From positions 310,001 to 374,000 of the forward strand of contig NZ_LT670847.1 in assembly GCF_900142895.1 (NCBI RefSeq): DNA of 64,000 nucleotides, given 5' to 3'. Numbering within the stretch: the first letter of the stretch is position 1; the number at the start of each line of letters is the position of its first letter. The position numbers were made by a program, and so were the translations under genes. The notes beneath the pieces were generated by a model that worked only from the letters and a program-made list of their open reading frames with translations, was not told the origin of the DNA and did no database searches. Below, one piece after another: positions 17,103 to 26,196 of this stretch. The stretch is from Vreelandella subglaciescola. GTDB lineage: Bacteria > Pseudomonadota > Gammaproteobacteria > Pseudomonadales > Halomonadaceae.

Positions 17103-18521
17103 ATGACCTCCTCGCTGCTTGGCTTAAGCATCGCGCTGATTTACCTTCTGGGCATTGTATCGGCCATTATGGCGCTGATGTCGAGCCGCACGTCCCAGGG
17201 GGCGGTGGCATGGATTATCTCGCTGCTGACCTTTCCCTACGTTGCCGTTCCCGCCTACTGGCTGTTTGGCCGGCCGCGCTTTTACGGCTACGTGTCGGCG
17301 CGCGGCGCCCGCGACAGCGTGCTGCGCCAGGTGCTGTCGCGCTACCGCGATAACGTGATGCCGCACCTTGCGCAGCCGGGCAGCGCGGAGATTCAGGCGG
17401 TTGAACAGCTGGCCATGATGCCGCTGACGCAGGGTAATCAGGCAGCGCTGTTAATCGACGGTGAGGCCACGTTTGCCAGCCTGTTTGCAGGGTTGGCAGA
17501 GGCGCAGGAGTATATCCTGCTGCAGTTTTTCATCATTCGCGACGATGCGCTGGGACGCAAGCTGCAGGGGCACCTGATCAAGGCGGCCCAGCGCGGCGTG
17601 CGGGTGTATTTTCTGTATGACGAAATCGGCAGCCATGCGCTGGGCGAAGGCTATCTGCGCGATCTGGAAGAAGGGGGCGTTGAGGTGAGCGCGTTTCGCT
17701 CCTCGCGGGGTTTCAGGCATCGTTTTCAGCTGAACTTTCGCAACCACCGCAAAGTAGCCGTGGTTGACGGCAAAAAAGGCTGGGTGGGCGGCCTTAATGT
17801 GGGCGTGGAATACCTGGGACAAAGCCCACGCCACGGCGCCTGGCGTGACACGCACCTGGTGCTTGAGGGGCCCAGCGTTCTGGGGCTACAGGAGGCGTTC
17901 TGGGAAGACTGGCACTGGGCCACGGGCGAGGTCATCAGTCTGGGCTGGCTGCCCCACGCCACGTCGGCGGCAGACCACCGCGTGGTGATTGTGCCGTCGG
18001 GCCCGGCCGACGAACAGGATACCGCAAGCCTGCTGGTGCAAAACCTGATTCATAGCGCGCATGAGCGGCTATGGTTGACCAGCCCTTATTTTGTGCCCGA
18101 TCAGGGCGTGCAGGATGCGCTGCGGCTGGCCGCCATGCGCGGCGTGGACGTTCGCGTGATGATGCCCGAGCGCCCCGACCATCTGCTGGTGTTTTTGTCA
18201 GCGTTCGCCTTCCTGCCCGATATGCTGCGTGCCGGGGTGAAAATATACCGTTATCTACCAGGGTTTTTGCATCAGAAAATTATCCTTATCGACGGCAGTG
18301 CCGCAAGTGTCGGCACGGTCAATCTGGATAACCGCTCGTTTCGGCTCAATTTTGAAATTACCGCGTTTGTTCCCAGCGTTGAGTTCGCCACCGAGGTAAG
18401 CAACATGCTGGAAGAAGACTTTACCCGGTGCCGCGAGGTCACGCTTGAAGAGCTGCGCCAGCAGCCACTGTGGAAGAAGGTCATATCGCGCGCGGCTTAT
18501 TTAACATCGCCTATTCAATAG
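17103..18521 (+). CDS. cls: Cardiolipin synthase (phospholipase D family)
   Basis: A 472-residue membrane protein that makes cardiolipin from two phosphatidylglycerols. Two N-terminal membrane segments (about 5-25 and 36-55) precede two HKD motifs: HRKVAVVDG at His215 and HQKIILIDG at His390, each followed by the GG or GT sequence typical of the family. Length and architecture fit ClsA (E. coli 486). Cardiolipin content rises with salinity in halophiles, so a dedicated monocistronic cls fits the organism; this is inference. GGAGCC precedes the ATG. Confidence 0.93.
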   Translation: MTSSLLGLSIALIYLLGIVSAIMALMSSRTSQGAVAWIISLLTFPYVAVPAYWLFGRPRFYGYVSARGARDSVLRQVLSRYRDNVMPHLAQPGSAEIQAVEQLAMMPLTQGNQAALLIDGEATFASLFAGLAEAQEYILLQFFIIRDDALGRKLQGHLIKAAQRGVRVYFLYDEIGSHALGEGYLRDLEEGGVEVSAFRSSRGFRHRFQLNFRNHRKVAVVDGKKGWVGGLNVGVEYLGQSPRHGAWRDTHLVLEGPSVLGLQEAFWEDWHWATGEVISLGWLPHATSAADHRVVIVPSGPADEQDTASLLVQNLIHSAHERLWLTSPYFVPDQGVQDALRLAAMRGVDVRVMMPERPDHLLVFLSAFAFLPDMLRAGVKIYRYLPGFLHQKIILIDGSAASVGTVNLDNRSFRLNFEITAFVPSVEFATEVSNMLEEDFTRCREVTLEELRQQPLWKKVISRAAYLTSPIQ

Positions 18522-18618
18522 CCGGCATGGCAGAATACGGAATTTACAGCGGCCCTGGCCGGACAGGCAGTAACGTGCAGGCAGGCAGCAGCTCTTATCA
18601 GTCAGCAAGGAGACTCGG

Positions 18619-19536
18619 GTGAATCTGGAAACGAAATGGCTGGAAGATTTTGTTGCCCTGTCCAATACGCGCAGCTTTTCCGCCTCTGCCCGACAGCGCC
18701 ACGTGACCCAGCCGGCCTTTAGCCGGCGTATCCGCGCGCTTGAGCAGGCCGTGGGCGTAACGCTGGTCGACCGTTCCACGACGCCGATTGGTCTGACCTC
18801 GGAAGGGCAGCTGTTTCTGGTCACGGCGCGCAATCTCGTCGAGCAGCTCAATGAGTCGCTGAGCCACCTGCGCGGGCTGTCGATTGCCAACGAGGCGCTG
18901 GATATTGTCGCCGCGCACTCCCTGGCGCTAAGTTTTTTCCCACCGTGGATTTCACGCCTGCAAAAAGGGCTGGGCGAGCTACCCACGCGCCTGGTCGCCA
19001 CCAACGTCGGTGATGCCATCCACGTGCTGCGCGAGGGCAACTGCGACCTGATGCTGGCGTACTACGACCCGTTTGCCACCATGCAGCTTGACCAGAAAGT
19101 GTTCCCATCGTTTTCCATCGGCAAGGTCAAAATGCTGCCCGTGACGCTACCCAATGCCAACGGTGAGCCGCGTTATTCGCTGACGGGTGAGGAGCCCATC
19201 CCGTATCTGGCTTATACCCAGGGCGCGTTTTTAGGCCGTAGCGTACGTATGCTGCTGAAAAACGACCCGCTGCGTATGCGTCTGCGCACCGTTTATGAAA
19301 CGGCCATGGCCGAAGGCCTCAAGGGCATGGTGATGCAGGGCGTGGGCGTGGCCTGGATTCCCGATTTTTGTATTCGTGAAGAGTTGAAAGCCGGCCGTCT
19401 GGTACGTGCCGGCGACGAGGTCTGGGATATCCCGTTGGAAATACGCCTGTATCGCTGTTCGCTGGTACATAAACCCGGCGTGGAAAAACTCTGGCGGCAG
19501 ATGATGGAACTGCCGCGAGACTTTTTGCAGGCCTGA
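18619..19536 (+). CDS. LysR-family transcriptional regulator
   Basis: 305 residues. The N-terminal winged helix-turn-helix is clear (NTRSFSASARQRHVTQPAFS, then RRIRALEQAVGVTLVDR); the rest is a LysR substrate-binding domain. I chose GTG at 18619, preceded by AAGGAGA at a good distance. The N-terminus METKWLEDFVALSNTRSFSASA-like layout resembles the HypT/YjiE subgroup, which responds to hypochlorite in E. coli, but a homology search would be needed. There is no divergent target gene: cls lies upstream in the same direction and nadM converges. Confidence 0.85.
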   Translation: MNLETKWLEDFVALSNTRSFSASARQRHVTQPAFSRRIRALEQAVGVTLVDRSTTPIGLTSEGQLFLVTARNLVEQLNESLSHLRGLSIANEALDIVAAHSLALSFFPPWISRLQKGLGELPTRLVATNVGDAIHVLREGNCDLMLAYYDPFATMQLDQKVFPSFSIGKVKMLPVTLPNANGEPRYSLTGEEPIPYLAYTQGAFLGRSVRMLLKNDPLRMRLRTVYETAMAEGLKGMVMQGVGVAWIPDFCIREELKAGRLVRAGDEVWDIPLEIRLYRCSLVHKPGVEKLWRQMMELPRDFLQA

Positions 19537-19581
19537 GATATGAGCGGCCTATCAGGCTACAGGCGTGCGCTAACCCCCGGC

Positions 19582-20676
19582 TCAGGCGCCGCCGCTGAAA
19601 TCGGCGGGCAGCCCGAGAAAGTTCTGAATGATAAAGAAATGATCTTCAAACAGGCTGTCCGGCTCCAGATCGGCAAGCGCCACCCAGCGCGCGTGGTCGC
19701 CGCCCTTGACCGGCTTTAAGCGCGGCAGCTGCTGATCCGGGCGCAGGGCAAAGTAAAACGCTTCGGCCAGGGTGCGCCCGCGCCAGCTGCGGTGGGGCTC
19801 GTCGAACAGTCGCTGCCCGCGCAGCGAGCCTTTCAGCACCGGCTCGGGCACCTTGAGCCGAATGCGTTCGCGCAGCTCGCGCAGGCAGGCGTCCAGCAGC
19901 CGTTCGTGGGGGCTGATAAACCCGCCCGGCAGCGCATAAAGCCCTTTACCCGGCGCTGATGTGCGCCGCGCCAGCAAAATATGCCCGGACTGTACGACCA
20001 CTGCGTTCACGGTCACGAAAATCGGCGGATAGGGCGCGTCTGCCCAAGCGTTGCGATACTGGTCCAGCAGCCGCTGCTCTTCGATCAGCTGAGCGTAAAA
20101 TGACGTCTGGCAAAAGTCGTCAATGCGCTCCACCACGCCCGGGGGCAGGTCGTGCAAGGCACCGGTGCTCAGGTAGTCAGCGCTTGAAGCGGGCGAACGA
20201 AACACGCGCTCGCGTATCTGGCTGGCGGAAATCCCCTCGACCAGCGGCACGCTGACGGATTCCCACTGGGGAAACAGCGACAGGTAATAGCTCGACTGGC
20301 CGCGGCTGGCACCAATCAGCCCGATGCGCGGTAGGCGCGCGTTATCCGGCGTGGTCAGGTTGCGCACCCGGCTTTGTACATCGCGGACCCAGACGTCGTC
20401 GTTGTACAGCGCGTCCAGCAGCGGAGTGATTTCCAGCCGCCGGTTATCGGCGTCGTCAAAGCCCGAGCGGAGCATGGCCTGACGTTCGTCAAAGCGCCAG
20501 GGGTTGCGCAGGGAGCGCGCCTGCCATGCGGAGCCGACGAGCACGATTACTTTGCGTGCGCGTTTTAACGCCTCGCGTATCACGGCCAAGTGCCCCAGAT
20601 GCGGCGGCTGAAAGCGGCCGATAAATACCAGACAGTCGAAATCAAAACTCGTCGCAGCCGGGCGACACTGAGGCAT
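19582..20676 (-). CDS. Bifunctional NMN adenylyltransferase/Nudix hydrolase (NadM-Nudix)
   Basis: 364 residues in two domains. Residues 15-190 are a nucleotidyltransferase with FIGRFQPPHLGH and ISASQIR motifs, expected to make NAD from NMN and ATP. Residues 215-350 are a Nudix domain similar to the ADP-ribose pyrophosphatase half of known NadM-Nudix fusions. The Nudix box starts normally (G252, E258, R266, E267, E270) but has Arg271 and Arg273 where the consensus has Glu and Gly, so hydrolase activity may be altered. The upstream region carries four palindromic repeats, possible operators. Confidence 0.85.
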   Translation of the reverse strand: MPQCRPAATSFDFDCLVFIGRFQPPHLGHLAVIREALKRARKVIVLVGSAWQARSLRNPWRFDERQAMLRSGFDDADNRRLEITPLLDALYNDDVWVRDVQSRVRNLTTPDNARLPRIGLIGASRGQSSYYLSLFPQWESVSVPLVEGISASQIRERVFRSPASSADYLSTGALHDLPPGVVERIDDFCQTSFYAQLIEEQRLLDQYRNAWADAPYPPIFVTVNAVVVQSGHILLARRTSAPGKGLYALPGGFISPHERLLDACLRELRERIRLKVPEPVLKGSLRGQRLFDEPHRSWRGRTLAEAFYFALRPDQQLPRLKPVKGGDHARWVALADLEPDSLFEDHFFIIQNFLGLPADFSGGA

Positions 20677-20690
20677 AGTAAGGTCCTTTT

Positions 20691-20747
20691 TATGCGGTAC
20701 TTTTTATACAGTATTTTTTTATGCAGTACTGTTTATGCAGTACTGTG
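20691..20747. repeat. Four 14-15-bp repeats upstream of the NadM-Nudix gene
   Basis: Units starting near 20691 (TATGCGGTAC), 20705 (TATACAGTAT), 20720 and 20734 (both TATGCAGTACT) are spaced 14, 15 and 14 bp, separated by T-runs. The two last units contain the 8-bp palindrome CAGTACTG. They lie 15-70 bp upstream of the minus-strand start, where a repressor or activator would act. Confidence 0.75.
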
Positions 20748-20916
20748 CGGATAATAAACGGCGTTTGTTACGCACCTGTCGTCGGGTGTGAGCAGAACAC
20801 GAATATAGCGCGTCATTATGGCAGCGGGGCCGTAGTGTGTAACCTTTTCCGCCTGCGAAAGTCGGGTGTGTCACGTATGCTGCACATAGCACTAATAAAA
20901 AACAGGGATGCCAACA

Positions 20917-21837
20917 ATGAAAAGCACAGTTATTTTCTGGAGCAAGGTGTTTCAAGACGCCGTCAGCGTGTGGCTTGAGCGTAACGCGTTCAGCTATGCG
21001 GGTTCGCTGGCGTTTTATACGCTTTTTTCTCTGGCGCCAACGGTGATTATTGCCGTTACCGTGATTGGCGTAGTGATGGGCGAGGAAGCAGCGCAGGGCC
21101 AGATTGTGGCGCAGCTGCAAGATACGTTGGGGCCGGACGCGGCGCTGGCCATTCAGGATGCGGTCGCGCAGTCGCGTCCTGAGCAAGCCGGTATCTGGCC
21201 CACGTTGCTCGGGGTGGGTACGCTGATGATCGGTGCGACCACCGTCTTTGCCCAGATGCAGTTTTCGCTCAATACAATTTGGGGGGTCACGGCAAAACCC
21301 ACCTCCAACAGCCTGTTTATTTTTATTAAAAATCGCCTGTTATCGATGACGGTGGTGCTGTCCATCGGCTTTATTCTGCTGGTGTCGCTGGCGTTGGGGG
21401 TCATGGTCAGCAGCATGCTGCGCGCCGCCAACGGTCTGTTGCCGTATACGGTGGTGCTGACTCAAGGGGCCGAATCGCTGGTGTCGCTGGGCGTGGTGAT
21501 ATTGCTGTTCGCGACGATTTTCAAGGTGCTGCCCGACGTGGTGCTGGGTTGGAAAGACGTGCTGGTCGGCGCGGTGGTCACCGCCGTTCTGTTCACTATC
21601 GGCCGCAGCGTGATCGCGCTGTATCTGGCCTATACCGCCACGGCGTCTACCTATGGCGCCGCCGGTTCGGTGGTGATGATTCTGCTGTGGGTGTACTACT
21701 CCTCGCTGATCCTGCTGTTTGGCGCTGCGTTTACCCGCGCGCTGCTGCTGCGTCGGGGGCGCAAACTGGTGCCGCGCAACAGCGCCGTGCTGGTCAAACG
21801 CGAGTTGGTCCATGATTTAGACGCGGACAACACCTAG
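20917..21837 (+). CDS. YihY/BrkB-family inner-membrane protein
   Basis: 306 residues from the ATG at 20917, which has CAGGGATG at the right distance; a second ATG 9 bp upstream at 20908 is less well placed. Six hydrophobic segments and the family motifs NAFSYAGSLAFYTLFSLAPTVIIA and ASTYGAAGSVVMILLWVYYSSLILLFGAAFTR are present. YihY/BrkB proteins are inner-membrane proteins of uncertain function, once annotated as RNase BN. It converges on the hydroxyacid dehydrogenase gene with a 7-bp gap. The upstream gap is divergent from nadM. Confidence 0.9.
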   Translation: MKSTVIFWSKVFQDAVSVWLERNAFSYAGSLAFYTLFSLAPTVIIAVTVIGVVMGEEAAQGQIVAQLQDTLGPDAALAIQDAVAQSRPEQAGIWPTLLGVGTLMIGATTVFAQMQFSLNTIWGVTAKPTSNSLFIFIKNRLLSMTVVLSIGFILLVSLALGVMVSSMLRAANGLLPYTVVLTQGAESLVSLGVVILLFATIFKVLPDVVLGWKDVLVGAVVTAVLFTIGRSVIALYLAYTATASTYGAAGSVVMILLWVYYSSLILLFGAAFTRALLLRRGRKLVPRNSAVLVKRELVHDLDADNT

Positions 21838-21844
21838 CCGTTGC

Positions 21845-22783
21845 TTATGCGTTGGCAAAGCCGGCAATGTTGTCGGCGGTCAGCGCAATGATCTTTTGCC
21901 GCGCTTCGGGCGTAATCCAGGCGTTGTGCGGCGTGACGATCAGATTCAGCGGCTCGGTCAGCGCATCAAGCATGGCGTGGCCGTCCCGGGGCGGCTCGCT
22001 GGGCAGGGTATCAATACCCAGCCCGCCAAGGCGGCCGGCACGCAGGGCGTCGAGTGCGGCGTGTTCGTCAATAATGCCACCACGGGCGCAGTTGACGATC
22101 AGCAATGACGTCTTGGCACGTTTCAGCCGCTCGGCGTCAATCAGGTGCCGGGTAGCCTCGGTCAGCGGGCAGTGCAGGCTGAGTACGTCGGCGTCGGGCA
22201 GCAGCGCATCAAGCGACGGGCGCTGGTCGGCGGCCGCGTTTCCCGGGCGGGCGGCAAAGCTTATGCGCATGCCAAAGGCCTCTGCCAGGCTCGCCACGGC
22301 GCTGCCCAGCTCGCCCTGGCCGACGATGACCAAATGCTTGCCGGCAAGCTCCAGCGTGGTATGATCCTGCAGACAGAAAAAATCGCTTTGTTGCCATTGG
22401 CCGTGTAACACATCGCTTTGGTAGCGGGGCAGCCGGTTGGCCAGCGCGAGAATCAGCATCATGGTGTGCTGTGACACGCTACGGGTGCCGTAGCCGACAA
22501 CGTTTTTGACCGCGATGCCCCGGGCACTCGCGGTGTCCATGTCGATGTTGTTAAGCCCGGTTGCCATCACGCAAATCAGTTTGAGCCGGGGCAGGGCGGC
22601 CAATGTTTGCGCATCAAGCACGACCTTGTTGACGATGGCGATATCGGCATCAACGAGCCGCTCACGGGCGTTTTCGGCGGTGCTTTTATCGTAGACGGTC
22701 AAGTGACCGACCTGATCGCGCACGGGGCTCAGGTCAACGGCAGGGCCTAAGCTTTGTGCATCCAACATAACGGCGTGAGCCAT
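21845..22783 (-). CDS. D-2-hydroxyacid dehydrogenase (glycerate dehydrogenase-like)
   Basis: 312 residues starting at ATG 22783 with an ideal AAGGAGGT ribosome-binding site; the open frame continues far upstream over aspS but is not coding there. NAD-binding motif VIVGQGELGSAVASLAEAFG, catalytic Arg in VNCARGGIIDE, Glu in DTLPSEPP and His in VTPHNAWITPEA are all present. The family reduces hydroxypyruvate or glyoxylate, or related 2-keto acids; the sequence resembles HprA-type glycerate dehydrogenases most. It is divergent from aspS. Confidence 0.88.
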   Translation of the reverse strand: MAHAVMLDAQSLGPAVDLSPVRDQVGHLTVYDKSTAENARERLVDADIAIVNKVVLDAQTLAALPRLKLICVMATGLNNIDMDTASARGIAVKNVVGYGTRSVSQHTMMLILALANRLPRYQSDVLHGQWQQSDFFCLQDHTTLELAGKHLVIVGQGELGSAVASLAEAFGMRISFAARPGNAAADQRPSLDALLPDADVLSLHCPLTEATRHLIDAERLKRAKTSLLIVNCARGGIIDEHAALDALRAGRLGGLGIDTLPSEPPRDGHAMLDALTEPLNLIVTPHNAWITPEARQKIIALTADNIAGFANA

Positions 22784-22978
22784 TTTGACCTCCTTATAAA
22801 GGGTAAGCGCAGCGAGCCTTGCCCGCCGAGGGTAACAAAAGGGTATAATACCCGTTGCAGAAAATAAGCGCCGAACCGCTTGCCGATTGCCCGGCATGCA
22901 AGCGCGATACATTATCGCGCCTGGCCGGTGCCCGGTGCCGAACACGTTTATTTGCCACGAAACACAACAGGATTTGAC
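22784..22978. promoter_or_regulatory. Divergent promoter region, hydroxyacid dehydrogenase and aspS
   Basis: TATAAT at 22844-22849 is a perfect -10 for aspS and lies inside a 13-bp palindrome GGGTATAATACCC (22841-22853), which could be a repressor site or the start of a hairpin. The aspS leader would be about 120 nt long, leaving room for leader control; I see no clear T-box or other known riboswitch. Confidence 0.45.
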
Positions 22979-24760
22979 ATGCGCAGCCATTATTGCGGCC
23001 AGCTGAACGAAACATTGGTGGATCAAACGGTCACCGTTTGCGGGTGGGTACATCGTCGTCGTGATCACGGCGGGGTGATTTTCCTCGATATGCGCGATCG
23101 CGACGGCATTGCTCAGTTCGTGGTCGATCCGGATACCGTTGATGCGTTCGCCAATGCCGACCGCGCGCGCGGTGAATACGTGCTGCGCATTACTGGCAAT
23201 GTACGTCTGCGCCCTGACGGCACGCAAAACCCCGACATGCCCACCGGCATGATCGAAGTGCTGGCCAAGGACGTTGAGGTGCTCAATACCGCCGCAACGC
23301 CGCCGTTTCAGCTCGACGATCACGGTAAGGTTGGCGAAGAAGTGCGCCTCAAGCACCGCTACGTTGATCTGCGCCGCCCGGACATGATTCAGAAGCTGCG
23401 CCTGCGTTCGCGCATTTCGCACAACGTGCGGGCGTTTCTGGAACAGGAAGGCTTTCTCGACATTGAAACGCCGGTGCTGACCCGCGCCACGCCGGAGGGC
23501 GCGCGCGACTATCTGGTGCCCAGCCGTACGCATCCGGGCGAATTTTTCGCTCTGCCCCAGTCGCCGCAACTGTTCAAGCAGCTGCTGATGGTCGCGGGCT
23601 TTGATCGCTACTACCAGATCGCCAAGTGCTTCCGCGATGAAGACCTGCGCGCTGACCGTCAGCCGGAGTTTACCCAGATTGATATCGAAGCCTCGTTTAT
23701 CGAGGAAGACGATATCATGGGCGTTACTGAAACCATGATCCGCCAGCTGTTTGGCGAAGTACTCGACGTGGCGCTGCCCGAGTTTCCGCGCATGACCTGG
23801 CACGACGCCATGCAGCGCTTCGGCTCGGACAAGCCCGATCTGCGGATTCCGCTGGAGCTGACCGACGTTGACGACCTGATGAAAGACGTCAACTTCAAGG
23901 TGTTCTCCGGCCCGGCCAACGCCGACGACGGCCGCGTGGCCGCGCTCAAGGTATCCGGCGGCGCCTCGCTGTCGCGCAAGGCGATCGACGAATACACCCG
24001 CTTTGTGGGTATTTACGGCGCGAAAGGGCTGGCCTGGATCAAGGTCAACGAGCGTGCCAAGGGCATTGAAGGCCTGCAGTCGCCCATCGTCAAGTTCATG
24101 GATAACATCATCGAAGACCTGCTTGACCGCGTTGATGCCAAAGACGGCGACATCATCTTCTTTGGTGCCGACAAGGCCAACATCGTCAACGAAGCCATCG
24201 GCGCGCTACGCGTGCGTCTGGGCGCTGACCTTGAGCTTTACACCCACGACTGGGCACCGCTGTGGGTTGTCGACTTCCCGATGTTTGAAACCGACGGCAG
24301 CGGCCGCTTGAGCCCGCTTCACCACCCCTTCACTGCGCCCGCTTGCACGCCCGAAGAACTCAAGGCCGATCCCGCCAACGCGCTTTCTCGCGCCTACGAC
24401 ATGGTGCTCAACGGCACCGAGCTTGGCGGCGGTTCGATCCGTATCCACGATCAGGCCATGCAGAGCACGGTGCTCGAGATTCTGGGTATCGGCGCAGAAG
24501 AAGCTCAGGAGAAGTTCGGCTTCCTGCTGGACGCCCTGCAGTACGGCGCGCCGCCCCATGGCGGGCTGGCCTTCGGTCTGGATCGTTTGGTCATGCTGAT
24601 GACCGGCGCGACCACCATCCGCGAAGTCATCGCCTTCCCCAAAACCCAGAGCGCGGCCTGCCTGATGACCAACGCCCCGAGCGACGTCACCGCCGAGCAG
24701 CTGAAAGACCTCAACATCCGCCTGCGGCAAAAAGCCAAGGTCGAAGAAACCGTCGAATAG
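22979..24760 (+). CDS. aspS: Aspartyl-tRNA synthetase
   Basis: A 593-residue class II synthetase starting at [13 protein letters not shown]; the E. coli protein is 590. It has the OB-fold anticodon-binding domain ([21 protein letters not shown]), class II motif 2 ([20 protein letters not shown], seen as [10 protein letters not shown]) and motif 3 ([16 protein letters not shown]), plus the bacterial GAD insertion (about 300-400). A longer frame begins upstream, but the protein family begins here. It leads the ruv-tol block, separated by a strong terminator. Confidence 0.97.
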   Translation: MRSHYCGQLNETLVDQTVTVCGWVHRRRDHGGVIFLDMRDRDGIAQFVVDPDTVDAFANADRARGEYVLRITGNVRLRPDGTQNPDMPTGMIEVLAKDVEVLNTAATPPFQLDDHGKVGEEVRLKHRYVDLRRPDMIQKLRLRSRISHNVRAFLEQEGFLDIETPVLTRATPEGARDYLVPSRTHPGEFFALPQSPQLFKQLLMVAGFDRYYQIAKCFRDEDLRADRQPEFTQIDIEASFIEEDDIMGVTETMIRQLFGEVLDVALPEFPRMTWHDAMQRFGSDKPDLRIPLELTDVDDLMKDVNFKVFSGPANADDGRVAALKVSGGASLSRKAIDEYTRFVGIYGAKGLAWIKVNERAKGIEGLQSPIVKFMDNIIEDLLDRVDAKDGDIIFFGADKANIVNEAIGALRVRLGADLELYTHDWAPLWVVDFPMFETDGSGRLSPLHHPFTAPACTPEELKADPANALSRAYDMVLNGTELGGGSIRIHDQAMQSTVLEILGIGAEEAQEKFGFLLDALQYGAPPHGGLAFGLDRLVMLMTGATTIREVIAFPKTQSAACLMTNAPSDVTAEQLKDLNIRLRQKAKVEETVE

Positions 24761-24790
24761 CCTTCGCCAGACGGCGTGTTTGATCCGATG

Positions 24791-24820
24791 ACACCGGCGC
24801 CTTTGGGCGTCGGTGTTTTT
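24791..24820 (+). terminator. Rho-independent terminator after aspS
   Basis: An 11-bp stem (ACACCGGCGCC with GGCGTCGGTGT, one G-T pair) closes a TTTG loop and is followed by TTTT. Confidence 0.95.
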
Positions 24821-24864
24821 GTCTGACGCGCTAAAACAGCGTGACCGCAAAGGAGGGCATTGCC

Positions 24865-25413
24865 ATGACACAGGCTCATTCGCCGACCACACGTATTCTC
24901 GGCATTGACCCCGGCTCGCGGATTACCGGCTACGGCGTGATTGACGTGATGAACGGCAAGCCATGCTATGTGGCAAGCGGCTGCATTCGCACGCGGGATG
25001 GCGCCCTTGAGCAGCGCCTAGCGCAGATTTACGCCGGGCTGGCCGAAGTGGTGGGGCTGCACCGGCCCGACAGCGTTTCCATCGAACGGGTGTTTATGGC
25101 CAAAAACCCCGATTCAGCGCTCAAGCTGGGTCAGGCGCGCGGCGCAGCGCTGGTGTGCATGGCCAACCACGGGCTGGCGGCGGCCGAATACGCTGCGCGC
25201 CAGATCAAACAGGCGGTAACCGGCCAGGGCGGCGCGGATAAAACCCAGGTGCAGCATATGGTAACCGCCATTCTGGGTTTGTCTGCCACGCCCCAGGAAG
25301 ACGCCGCCGATGCGCTGGCGATCGCGCTGACTGACGCCTACGCGCAAAGTGGCCTGATGGCGACGAGCAGTACGCCATCGCGGCGCGGTGGTAGCGGACG
25401 CTGGCGGCTGTAG
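24865..25413 (+). CDS. ruvC: Holliday junction resolvase RuvC
   Basis: 182 residues from ATG 24865, 8 bases after AAGGAGGG. The catalytic acidic residues lie in [32 protein letters not shown] and [15 protein letters not shown]. RuvC cuts four-way junctions in the RuvABC resolvasome. The usual yebC gene found before ruvC in E. coli is not here; aspS with a terminator is upstream. ruvA follows after 117 bp. Confidence 0.96.
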   Translation: MTQAHSPTTRILGIDPGSRITGYGVIDVMNGKPCYVASGCIRTRDGALEQRLAQIYAGLAEVVGLHRPDSVSIERVFMAKNPDSALKLGQARGAALVCMANHGLAAAEYAARQIKQAVTGQGGADKTQVQHMVTAILGLSATPQEDAADALAIALTDAYAQSGLMATSSTPSRRGGSGRWRL

Positions 25414-25530
25414 CCATCGTGGCTGGCCGTTGTGATTCAGCGGCACGATACTGGTCAGCCGTACAGAGTGGCTTTATGCTAGGCGTCTATCAGCAGCATT
25501 TTCATGGATTAACCAGAAGCGAGCGCCGCT

Positions 25531-26130
25531 ATGATTGGACGTTTGACCGGGCAGCTGTGGGAAAAAAAGCCCCCGTGGCTATTGCTTGACGTGAACGGCG
25601 TGGGCTACGAACTTGAAGCCTCGATGAATACGCTGGTGGCGCTGCCGGCGGTGGGCGAAACGGCGATGCTGTATACCCACCTGACCGTGCGCGATGACGC
25701 CCACCTGCTGTACGGCTTTGGCCGCGAGCGCGAACGGGCATTGTTCCGGGCGCTGATCAAGGTCAACGGCGTGGGCCCCAAACTGGCGTTGGCGATTCTT
25801 TCGGGCATGGACGAAGACGCCTTTATGCGCTGCGTGCACGACGACGACAGCAAAGCGCTGACTCGGTTACCCGGCGTGGGCAAGAAAACCGCCGAGCGGT
25901 TGATTATCGAAATGCGCGATCGCTTCCCCGAGTGGCAGCAGGGCGATGCGCCGCTGCCGATGGAAGCCGCCGCTAGCCCCGTGCAACATAGCGTTGCCGA
26001 CGCCGAAGCCGCGTTGGTCAGCCTGGGTTACAAGCCCACCGAGGCCGCCAAAATGCTGACCGACCTTGATCACAGCAGCACTACCGAAAAGCTGATCAAG
26101 GCCGCGCTGACTCGGCGAATTGGCCGCTAA
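25531..26130 (+). CDS. ruvA: Holliday junction DNA-binding protein RuvA
   Basis: 199 residues. The N-terminal OB fold begins MIGRLTGQLWEKKPPWLLLDVNGVGYE; two helix-hairpin-helix motifs (VNGVGPKLALAILSG and LPGVGKKTAERLIIEM) bind the junction; the C-terminal domain (about 150-199) binds RuvB. It forms tetramers on the junction and loads RuvB rings. ruvB follows after 60 bp that contain a tandem repeat. Confidence 0.97.
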   Translation: MIGRLTGQLWEKKPPWLLLDVNGVGYELEASMNTLVALPAVGETAMLYTHLTVRDDAHLLYGFGRERERALFRALIKVNGVGPKLALAILSGMDEDAFMRCVHDDDSKALTRLPGVGKKTAERLIIEMRDRFPEWQQGDAPLPMEAAASPVQHSVADAEAALVSLGYKPTEAAKMLTDLDHSSTTEKLIKAALTRRIGR

Positions 26131-26149
26131 AGGTTTCCTCCAGGCAGAT

Positions 26150-26196
26150 GTCTTTATGACAAGAACGTCCTTAATGACAAGAGCGTCTTTATGATC
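26150..26196. repeat. 17-18-bp tandem repeat spanning the ruvB start
   Basis: Three degenerate units begin GTC(T/C)TTA(T/A)TGA at 26150, 26167 and 26185. The third unit contains the ruvB ATG (26191), so the ribosome-binding site and start codon of ruvB are embedded in a local duplication. Confidence 0.8.

Noticed and set aside
21845..23803. Extended open frame joining the hydroxyacid dehydrogenase with antisense aspS sequence
   Set aside because: The upstream 340 codons are antisense to aspS; the family start at 22783 has an ideal ribosome-binding site.
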